Made by a program: the position numbers and the translations under genes | Shown here: positions 50,531 to 56,387 of the stretch, in pieces | Position numbering within the stretch: position 1 is the first letter of the stretch | How the letters are laid out: each line of letters starts with the position of its first letter | Notes under the pieces: model-generated | Told to the model about the DNA's origin: nothing | What the model saw: the letters and a program-made list of their open reading frames with translations, nothing else | Database searches by the model: none | Assembly: GCA_017937865.1 (NCBI GenBank) | Contig: JAGBCU010000028.1 | Location: forward strand, 1 to 56,387 | DNA: 56,387 nucleotides | Source: Clostridia bacterium | GTDB taxonomy: Bacteria; Bacillota; Clostridia; Oscillospirales; Acutalibacteraceae | Direction: 5' to 3'

Positions 50531-50562
50531 GATAGGCTGGCGGTTTAAACGTTAGCCTATCT
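50531..50562 (+). terminator. Intrinsic terminator after the SDR gene
   Basis: GATAGGCT-CG pairs with CG-AGCCTATC around a T/A loop, followed by TTTTAT. Confidence 0.8.
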
Positions 50563-50597
50563 TTTATGAAAAAATGTGGATATAAAGGGTGAATAAA

Positions 50598-51137
50598 ATG
50601 AATTTTAATGAAATTAAAATAATGTGCAAAGAAATCGGTGCGGACGATGCTGAAATTATTGATACAACTGAAATAGAGTTTAATCCTGCTTTTCGCCCAT
50701 ACTGTGAGGAAAACTTGTGTGGACAATACGGGGGCAATTATTCTTGTCCGCCCGATTGCGGTACAACCGACGAAATGAAGCAAAGAGTTTTAAGTCATAA
50801 AAAAGCATTGGTGACAAGAACTGTTTGGGATATAGCCGATATTACCGATTCTGAAAAGGTTAAAGCGGCAAAGAAAATCCATAATGGCTATACGTTTAAA
50901 ATTATTGAAGAGATGAGAAAAGACGGTCACAACGGTTTTATGATTGGTACAAGCGGTTGCACCCTGTGTGTGCCTTGTGCATTAAAATCGGGTGAGCCCT
51001 GTAATTTCCCTGATAAAAGATATTCCTGTATGTCTGCTTATTGTATTTACGTAAAAGCTTTAGCAGAAAAATGCAATATGACCTACGACTATAAAGATGG
51101 CAAGTTACCTCTTTTCAGTATGTACGTTTTCGATTAA
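50598..51137 (+). CDS. DUF2284 metal-binding protein
   Basis: 179 residues of DUF2284: many cysteines in the pattern of the family, CEENLCGQYGGNYSCPPDCG near residue 33-52, then GTSGCTLCVPCALKSGEPC and KRYSCMSAYCI. The spacing suggests one or two metal or iron-sulfur centres. No activity is known; members are common in strict anaerobes. AAAGGGTG precedes the ATG; the GTG at 50589 is part of that site. Confidence 0.88.
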   Translation: MNFNEIKIMCKEIGADDAEIIDTTEIEFNPAFRPYCEENLCGQYGGNYSCPPDCGTTDEMKQRVLSHKKALVTRTVWDIADITDSEKVKAAKKIHNGYTFKIIEEMRKDGHNGFMIGTSGCTLCVPCALKSGEPCNFPDKRYSCMSAYCIYVKALAEKCNMTYDYKDGKLPLFSMYVFD

Positions 51138-51198
51138 TTTCCTTTGTTTTGTAGATGTTTCACATATATTAAGTGATATGTTGTTATATAATACCAAA

Positions 51199-51227
51199 TA
51201 GACATTTTTGGCCCTTTATGGTATATT
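51199..51227 (+). promoter_or_regulatory. Sigma-A type promoter for the GH4 gene
   Basis: TAGACA (51199-51204), 17-base spacer, TATATT (51222-51227), 31 bases before the start codon. Confidence 0.6.
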
Positions 51228-51258
51228 CTAATTAATCTCAATTAAGGGTGGTAATAAT

Positions 51259-52578
51259 ATGAAAATTACGTTTATGGGTGCAGGCAGTACAGTTTTCGCA
51301 AGAAACGTTATAGGCGACTGTATGGCTTCCGAGGTTTTAAGAGACAGCGTTTTTGCTCTTTATGATATCGACGGTGAACGTTTAGAGCAGAGCAAAACAA
51401 TCATTGAAGCTATGCAGAAAACGATGGGTGGCTACGGTAAGGTAGAGTGTTACCTTGGCGTTGAAAACCGCAAGGCAGCCCTTAGAGGTGCAAACTTCGT
51501 TGTTAACGCTATTCAGGTAGGTCTTTATGACCCGTGCACTATTATAGATTTTGAAGTTCCTAAAAAATACGGTCTTCGTCAGACTATTGCTGATACTCTT
51601 GGAATCGGCGGTATTATGAGAGCTTTAAGAACAATTCCGGTTATGGCTGATTTCGCAAGAGATATGGAAGAGGTTTGTCCCGATGCACTTTTCCTCAACT
51701 ATACTAATCCTATGGCTATGCTTTCAGGCTATATGCAAAGATATACGGGCGTAAATACCGTTGGACTTTGTCATAGTGTTCAGACTTGTTCAAGTGACCT
51801 TTTCCGTGATTTAGGTATGGAGGATAAGCTTGAAGCAAGAAAAGAGCTTATTGCTGGTATCAACCATATGGGTTGGCTTCTTGAAATTAAAGATAAAAAC
51901 GGCGTTGACCTTTATCCCGAAATTAAAAAGAGAGCCGCAGAAAAGCTTCTTGACCCCGATTATTGCAATAAAGTTCGTCTTGAGTACATAATGAATTTTG
52001 GCTATTACTGTACAGAATCAAGCGAGCATAATGCAGAGTATAATATGTTCTATATCAAGAGCAAATACCCCGAGCTTATTGAAAGATATAACATTCCGCT
52101 TGATGAGTATCCCCGCCGTTGCGTTAATCAGATTGCAGGCTGGAAAAAAGAATACGAAGAGATGCTTCAAAACGGTGTTAAAGAGCATAAACGCTCAAAT
52201 GAATATGCTTCTCATATTATGGAATCTATCGTTACAAACACACCTTACGAAATCGGCGGTAATGTTCTTAACAGTAATCATTTGATTACAAACCTTCCTG
52301 CTGAAGCTTGTGTTGAGGTTCCTTGCCTTGTTGACGGAAAAGGTGTTCATCCTACCTTTGTCGGCTCATTACCCGTTCAGTGTGCCGCTATGAATATGAC
52401 AAACATTAACGTTCAGCTTCTTACAATTGAAGCCGCAAGAACACTTAAGAAAGAGCATATCTATCAGGCAGCAATGCTTGACCCCCATACAGGTAGTGAG
52501 CTTGATATTGATACTATCAAGAAAATGGTTGACGACCTTATCGTTGCCCATGGCGATTACCTTCCGAAGTACAATTAA
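51259..52578 (+). CDS. GH4 alpha-galactosidase (MelA-like)
   Basis: 439 residues of the NAD- and Mn-dependent GH4 family. Rossmann motif TFMGAGSTVF (4-13), LNYTNPMAM with Asn150, and GLCHSVQ with metal ligands Cys171 and His172. The CHSV sequence is the subgroup mark of alpha-galactosidases; alpha-glucosidases and phospho-glycosidases differ here. It would hydrolyse melibiose-type sugars by the redox-elimination mechanism of GH4. AAGGGTGG precedes the ATG. It is a second alpha-galactosidase beside the tethered GH36. Confidence 0.9.
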   Translation: MKITFMGAGSTVFARNVIGDCMASEVLRDSVFALYDIDGERLEQSKTIIEAMQKTMGGYGKVECYLGVENRKAALRGANFVVNAIQVGLYDPCTIIDFEVPKKYGLRQTIADTLGIGGIMRALRTIPVMADFARDMEEVCPDALFLNYTNPMAMLSGYMQRYTGVNTVGLCHSVQTCSSDLFRDLGMEDKLEARKELIAGINHMGWLLEIKDKNGVDLYPEIKKRAAEKLLDPDYCNKVRLEYIMNFGYYCTESSEHNAEYNMFYIKSKYPELIERYNIPLDEYPRRCVNQIAGWKKEYEEMLQNGVKEHKRSNEYASHIMESIVTNTPYEIGGNVLNSNHLITNLPAEACVEVPCLVDGKGVHPTFVGSLPVQCAAMNMTNINVQLLTIEAARTLKKEHIYQAAMLDPHTGSELDIDTIKKMVDDLIVAHGDYLPKYN

Positions 52579-52592
52579 TCATATAATTAATA

Positions 52593-52628
52593 AAAGCAGA
52601 TGTTCCGTATTTCAGGAGCATCTGCTTT
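52593..52628. terminator. Bidirectional terminator between GH4 and the beta-helix gene
   Basis: AAAAGCAGATG pairs with CATCTGCTTTT, with an inner TCC/GGA, then TTTT on both strands. Confidence 0.88.
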
Positions 52629-52635
52629 TTTGTTA

Positions 52636-54261
52636 TCAGTCGAAAATAACTGCGATTTCGTGAGCAATTGTTTCAAAGGTGTTTCTTAATTTTCTTCCTA
52701 TTTTCTCAAAGAAGCCTTCTTTTTCATATTCAACGTCAACACCGTTACCGCCGTAGCAACCAATGTTGTTGCTTGTTATTTCGTTACCGAAAAAGTCGGT
52801 TTTTAACTCGTCGTCGATTTTCGTGCCTTTGCCGATAAGAGGGGAGTACTTTGAAAGCTCGTAGCTTTTAATTTTCGCAACGTCATCACCTGTAAAGCCG
52901 GGCAATTCATTTATTGATTTTGTATCAATAATAGGCTTCATTACGTTGTAATAGCAGTTGTTTTCAAACGTGTTACCTCTTTTTTTGTTATCAAGGTCAT
53001 AAGCAAAGGTGCTTTTATCGTTCATTACGAAAACGTTGTTTGCAATATATGAGTTGTATATATTCTTGAAATGAAATTCTCCCGAATTGATGATCGTGTT
53101 GTTGTAGAAATTCAATTCGTGTTCGCCTGCAGAGCCTACGGCGGTAGTGTTTCTTCCGCCGTTATCGTTAATTGATAAGCAGTAACGAACTGTGTTACCG
53201 TGGTGACCGGAATAATTGGGGTTGTTACACATAAATCTCATATTATCGTGAGAGTAAATGTACTGATAAGTGCAATTGTGAGTGTATGAGTCAAAGTCAA
53301 CGGTCATACCGTCACCAACGTTTTTCTGGCCTGCAATTTCGCAATACTGAATAGTACTGTTTACACTGCCCCAGAACCACATTGCCGCCGTGAAATAAAG
53401 AATTTCGCCGTTTTCGTCAACACCTTCGCCCTGACAACAGTCAATTGCACGGCAGTCGGTAACTAAAGCACCGTCACACATACCTATAACCATAGCCTCT
53501 GCGTCCATATCGTGAAGATAACAGTCTTGTATAAGAAGACCTGTATTGAAAACGGGGTCGATTTCTTCCTCTGTTTCGCACCAAGGAGTTTCAGCCTCGT
53601 TCCATGAACCCCATATAATAAAGCCGTTTGCTACGTCGTATACCTCGCAGTTTGTAATAGTAAGGTTGTTTACGGGGAATCTTGAGGTAGCGGGGAGAGA
53701 TTTAACCATAACGGCAGCTCTCGCCTTTGCAGCACCTGAACTGAAATCATCTCTCGCAGTTACCTTACCGTTGGGCATGTCGTAAAAATATATGTTATCA
53801 AGAATTATTCCTTCTGATTTTTTAGTATTTGTGTTAATCCAAATACCGCCACCGTTAGGTGCGGTAATCGCAATATCGGAAACAGTTATGTAAGAGCAGT
53901 CCATAAAGGTTAAAACTTCTTTTGCTTCGTTAGTATAAAGAATTGCTTTTTCGCCGTCGCCGTAAGAGGAAATAACAATAGGCTTTTCTTTAGTACCGCT
54001 AACGTCGTTTAAATACACAACGGATTCATATTTACCGCCATTTCTGAAAAGAAAGGTTGTGCCTGGGTTGTAATCAGATATTTTTAACCCGGCTATAGTC
54101 TTAACCGCTTCGGATTCACTTAAACCCGTGTTGCTGTCATCGCCGTCAATTGAATCAATGTAGTAAGTTTTGCTACCGTCAACGGCAAATGAAATAAAAG
54201 TGAAATTAGTAAGTAATAATGTTATCGTAAGGATAAGTGATAATAAGGCTTTGGTCTTCAT
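52636..54261 (-). CDS. Secreted right-handed beta-helix protein (polysaccharide lyase/hydrolase-like)
   Basis: 541 residues from ATG 54261, which has AAAAGGAG upstream. A signal peptide is clear (LLSLILTITLLLTNFTFISFA, cleavage after about residue 26). Then comes YYIDSIDGDDSNTGLSESEAVKTI, the usual start of DUF1565-type beta-helix proteins, followed by parallel beta-helix coils (ITVSDIAITAPNGGGIWI, LTITNCEVYDVANGFIIW, LIQDCYLHDMDAEAMVIG, STIQYCEIAGQKNVGDGM). Catalytic residues cannot be assigned. It likely acts on an extracellular polysaccharide such as pectin or host glycan, or only binds it. No sortase motif or dockerin is seen. Confidence 0.82.
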   Translation of the reverse strand: MKTKALLSLILTITLLLTNFTFISFAVDGSKTYYIDSIDGDDSNTGLSESEAVKTIAGLKISDYNPGTTFLFRNGGKYESVVYLNDVSGTKEKPIVISSYGDGEKAILYTNEAKEVLTFMDCSYITVSDIAITAPNGGGIWINTNTKKSEGIILDNIYFYDMPNGKVTARDDFSSGAAKARAAVMVKSLPATSRFPVNNLTITNCEVYDVANGFIIWGSWNEAETPWCETEEEIDPVFNTGLLIQDCYLHDMDAEAMVIGMCDGALVTDCRAIDCCQGEGVDENGEILYFTAAMWFWGSVNSTIQYCEIAGQKNVGDGMTVDFDSYTHNCTYQYIYSHDNMRFMCNNPNYSGHHGNTVRYCLSINDNGGRNTTAVGSAGEHELNFYNNTIINSGEFHFKNIYNSYIANNVFVMNDKSTFAYDLDNKKRGNTFENNCYYNVMKPIIDTKSINELPGFTGDDVAKIKSYELSKYSPLIGKGTKIDDELKTDFFGNEITSNNIGCYGGNGVDVEYEKEGFFEKIGRKLRNTFETIAHEIAVIFD

Positions 54262-54406
54262 ACAAAAACTCCTTTTAATAGGTTTGAATGATATCAACTT
54301 AATCATTTTAACACCTATATTATTGATATGCAATAATAAATATAATTAAAGATTTGACACAATATTTATTGATGTTCTCATTATATTTTTCGCAACATAT
54401 CATTGC

Positions 54407-54435
54407 TTTACTCTTGCATATATGGGTGATATACT
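54407..54435 (+). promoter_or_regulatory. Sigma-A type promoter for the XRE/DUF4367 pair
   Basis: TTTACT (54407-54412), 17-base spacer, TATACT (54430-54435). Transcription would start near 54442, which rules out the in-frame start at 54422 and supports ATG 54461. Confidence 0.6.
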
Positions 54436-54460
54436 TAAATCACAGAATGGATGTGATGAC

Positions 54461-54904
54461 ATGTCAGAAATAGGTAAAAATATTACGAAGCTTCGAAAAA
54501 AATTAAATATGACACAAGATGAACTTGCAGAAAAGCTCTTTGTTACCCGTCAGACTGTGTCAGGGTGGGAAAACGGCAGAACTCAACCTAATCTTGATAT
54601 ACTTTGCGATTTGTCAGAGGCTTTAGAGTGTAGCCCTCTTGATATAATAAGCGTAAGGAAAAAAAGAATGACCCATCAACTTTTTGTTGCACTTATATAC
54701 GAATATGAAGAGTCTTTTTATAAAACTGCAAAAGAAATAGTTGTTTCAGATTCACTTTGTGAAACAGTTATAAAAAACACCATTCTGTCTGCTTTTAAAC
54801 AATTAGAGGAATTTGACGTCAATTCCTTTGAAGAGCAGTTTAATATAATACTTTCGGAAGAATGTAATAAGGTTTTAAACGATAAGCTTATCGAAAAGGA
54901 GTGA
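54461..54904 (+). CDS. XRE-family HTH regulator
   Basis: 147 residues. A Cro/C1 helix-turn-helix fills the first ~65 (ITKLRKKLNMTQDELAEKLFVTRQTVSGWENGRTQPNLDIL); the rest is helical and likely a dimer or partner-binding domain. GGATGTG precedes ATG 54461. It ends six bases before the ATG of the membrane protein, whose ribosome binding site lies over its stop codon, so the pair is coupled. Confidence 0.85.
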   Translation: MSEIGKNITKLRKKLNMTQDELAEKLFVTRQTVSGWENGRTQPNLDILCDLSEALECSPLDIISVRKKRMTHQLFVALIYEYEESFYKTAKEIVVSDSLCETVIKNTILSAFKQLEEFDVNSFEEQFNIILSEECNKVLNDKLIEKE

Positions 54905-54909
54905 TTACG

Positions 54910-56145
54910 ATGATGAATAAAAACGTTCCGGTTGGTTTTCATAATGCCGTAACGGAGGCTTTAAAGGAGGTTGAGAATATGAATTCTCAAGAAAAAACTA
55001 AAAATAAAGTTTTAAGAACAGCTACGGCGGTTCTTATAGCAGCAGTTCTTTTAAGCTGTACTGCATTTGCCTGTAACGAAATATTAAATATTTGGTTTGA
55101 AAAAACAGGAAATTATTCAGGAAAGATTGTTTCTGATAAAGAAAATACCGCAACTGCACCTGAATTCGTATCCTTTGAATTGGGATATTTACCTGAGGGT
55201 ATGAAGCTTTCTGAGACAGAAGCCCCTTATAAATATGATTATAACGGCGGTTTCGGTTTGAGCTTTAATTTCTGGCGAACAGATTCTCTTGATAAAAACG
55301 AATACAAAAATATAGTTTCAACAGAGAAAACGTTGTTTGGCAGTAATAGGGCAGAAATTCTTACGGTTAATGACTCTGATATTAAAATTGCATTAATCTA
55401 TTTTGAGGATATCGGCGTTGTAACCGAATGTTATTTCAACAGCGAGATTGAGTTTTCGGAAATTAAGAAAACTCTCGAAAGCTTAACCGTTTTTGAAACA
55501 ACAAAAGAGAATGCTGTTGTGTTTGACGGCACAAATGAATTAACGTCATCAGCAGCCGTTGAAAACACAATTGATACAGAAAAAATCTACAAACAAGGTG
55601 AAGCCTGCCTTAACGGATATGACCCCTTAAATAACGCATCGTTTTCAATAAAGGTGCTTAAAAGTGAAATTTTAGATAACGTTTCATCAATAGACGTTAG
55701 TAGCATTAAAGGTAGCTTTAACTATCAAAACGTAATTAATGATGACGGCTCGTTAAAGGATTACGTAAGAGAAAATATTATTTACGGTGACGGCGTAAAT
55801 ACGGTTGATACAGTTGAGAGTACTGAAACAGTAGGCAGAAGGGTAGTTGCCGTAACCTACGAAATAGAAAACCTCAGCGATATTAAAGGGGAAATGCCTT
55901 GTAGCTTTTACCTGAGAAATAAAAACAGCACTTATTTCGAAACAGAGGTTTTCGCTTTATCAGGTCAGGACGGAAACAGCGAACGTTTTTACTTTGTTGA
56001 GCTTGACGCGAATGCAACTAAAACTGTTACGATTTATTTTGTAGTAGACGAAGACATTAATTTTAACGATTTGTATATGGTTGTAAGGAATTTTAATATT
56101 AACGTTGATATTGCAGAAACGTCTTTAATTAAGCTTGAGTTCTAA
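54910..56145 (+). CDS. Membrane protein with DUF4367-like extracytoplasmic domain
   Basis: 411 residues. A 45-residue cytoplasmic head, one membrane helix (about 44-62, TATAVLIAAVLLSCTAFAC) and a large outer part. Its first half (about 85-200) looks like DUF4367 (FELGYLPEGMKL, GFGLSFNFWRTD, YFEDIGVVTECYF). The second half is an immunoglobulin-like beta domain similar to DUF5643/telomeric-repeat-like modules of anti-sigma proteins. It resembles the outer half of anti-sigma factors but is paired with an XRE regulator instead. AAGGAG lies eight bases before ATG 54910. Confidence 0.72.
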   Translation: MMNKNVPVGFHNAVTEALKEVENMNSQEKTKNKVLRTATAVLIAAVLLSCTAFACNEILNIWFEKTGNYSGKIVSDKENTATAPEFVSFELGYLPEGMKLSETEAPYKYDYNGGFGLSFNFWRTDSLDKNEYKNIVSTEKTLFGSNRAEILTVNDSDIKIALIYFEDIGVVTECYFNSEIEFSEIKKTLESLTVFETTKENAVVFDGTNELTSSAAVENTIDTEKIYKQGEACLNGYDPLNNASFSIKVLKSEILDNVSSIDVSSIKGSFNYQNVINDDGSLKDYVRENIIYGDGVNTVDTVESTETVGRRVVAVTYEIENLSDIKGEMPCSFYLRNKNSTYFETEVFALSGQDGNSERFYFVELDANATKTVTIYFVVDEDINFNDLYMVVRNFNINVDIAETSLIKLEF

Positions 56146-56150
56146 AATTT

Positions 56151-56185
56151 AAAAACAGATGTTCTTAACGGAGCATCTGTTTTTT
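56151..56185 (+). terminator. Intrinsic terminator after the DUF4367-like gene
   Basis: AAAAACAGATG pairs with CATCTGTTTTT, followed by TTCT, five bases beyond the stop codon. Confidence 0.88.
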
Positions 56186-56218
56186 CTGTATATGAGTAGT
56201 TTTTGAAAATCGAATGTA

Positions 56219-56238
56219 GCCTTCGGCGGTTCAAATCC
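56219..56238 (+). repeat. Mini-hairpin plus T-loop-like motif (copy 1)
   Basis: GCCTTCGGC (three-base loop) followed directly by GGTTCAAATCC. The same pair recurs at 56362-56387 with six more bases between. GGTTCAAATCC is the consensus-like T-loop sequence of tRNAs, but no tRNA body surrounds it. Confidence 0.5.
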
Positions 56239-56257
56239 TCGTTTTTTATAAAAACAA

Positions 56258-56296
56258 AAATAGAGAATCTACACAAAAAGTGCAAATCCTCTATTT
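56258..56296 (-). terminator. Terminator-like hairpin next to the right-edge element
   Basis: AAATAGAG pairs with CTCTATTT and CAC with GTG around AAAAA. On the reverse strand it is followed by TTTTTGTTTTTATAAA, so it would end a transcript coming from the right edge. Confidence 0.6.
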
Positions 56297-56387
56297 GGTG
56301 CCGGTGACCGGACTTGACGGGCTCTGCCCGTCATTCGCTACGCGAACACCCGATTATGTTCGCCTTCGGCGAGACCGGTTCAAGTCC
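56297..56387. repeat. Hairpin-rich inverted element with tRNA 3'-end-like arms, cut by the window edge
   Basis: On the reverse strand 56297-56317 reads like the 3' end of a tRNA (TCAAGTCCGGTCACCGGCACC). At the right edge the forward strand carries the matching T-arm start ACCGG-TTCAAGT-CC (56374-56387). GGACTTGA (56310-56317) and TTCAAGTCC (56379-56387) are inverted repeats. Between them are three mini-hairpins with three-base loops: GACGGGC/GCCCGTC (56316-56332), TTCGC/GCGAA (56334-56346) and TCGCC/GGCGA (56360-56372). No D-arm or anticodon arm fits, so it is not a tRNA gene as seen. Confidence 0.6.

Noticed and set aside
56297..56387. Complete tRNA gene at the right edge
   Set aside because: Only T-arm and CCA-end sequence can be fitted, once on each strand; no D-arm, anticodon arm or 5' acceptor half is visible.

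Overview
The window looks like chromosome from a low-GC, spore-forming Clostridia (Bacillota), probably an anaerobic gut commensal of the Oscillospirales/Ruminococcaceae kind. This rests on gene content: cotJABC, sigG, spoVAE and spmAB for sporulation, Gram-positive style regulators, strong AGGAGG-type ribosome binding sites, many short intrinsic terminators, and a scattered set of single-gene glycosidases without SusC/D partners. No rRNA, phage module, insertion sequence or CRISPR array is visible. The species assignment is inference.

Layout. 1-2.3 kb: a truncated reverse gene, a two-helix membrane protein, an HTH-TPR regulator and a 40-codon gene remnant. 2.3-3.5 kb: the spore-coat operon cotJABC (reverse). 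3.7-11.6 kb: a forward run of recQ, a P-loop kinase-like gene, a metalloprotease-like/GNAT fusion, a clan GH-A glycosidase, a short pyrophosphatase and a GH95-like glycosidase. 11.7-16.2 kb: a reverse operon of membrane-anchored metallophosphoesterase, GPH-type sugar transporter and GH127 enzyme. 16.3-19.6 kb: a reverse five-gene membrane/unknown operon headed by a 41-aa small protein. 19.8-23.5 kb: an XRE regulator, a second GPH transporter, and an HTH-membrane protein with a small exported protein. 23.5-26.4 kb: a half-size EamA transporter with a membrane-tethered GH36 alpha-galactosidase. 26.6-28.3 kb: a flavin reductase-like protein and a DUF2804 protein. 28.3-29.9 kb: sigG, a small membrane protein and spoVAE. 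30-34.5 kb: a GH13 alpha-glucosidase, a BspA-type LRR surface protein, a MazF toxin with no visible antitoxin, and a GT10 fucosyltransferase-like gene. 34.6-42.1 kb: metK, radC, spmAB and parE-parC. 42.1-43.3 kb: a candidate reverse-strand structured RNA, secG, tRNA-Lys, then an array of small hairpins next to a four-helix-bundle (S23/IVP-type) gene. 43.4-45.2 kb: an ECF sigma/zinc-finger anti-sigma pair with an autoregulatory-looking promoter. 45.3-52.6 kb: nrdR, rlmA, GH29 fucosidase, DUF5662, a tethered surface protein, an SDR, DUF2284 and GH4. 52.6-56.1 kb: a secreted beta-helix protein and an XRE regulator paired with a membrane DUF4367 protein. The right edge holds a second hairpin-rich element built around tRNA T-arm-like sequence.

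How it fits together. Glycan use is the main accessory theme. The enzymes GH29, GH95-like, GH36, GH4, GH13, GH127 and clan GH-A would take apart fucosylated, galactosylated, arabinosylated and alpha-glucosyl oligosaccharides brought in by two paralogous GPH symporters. A GT10 enzyme suggests the cell may also fucosylate its own surface. The sporulation genes are dispersed but complete as units. The least explained structures are the two hairpin arrays (42.76-42.91 kb and 56.2-56.39 kb) and the intergenic structured RNA at about 42.1-42.2 kb.
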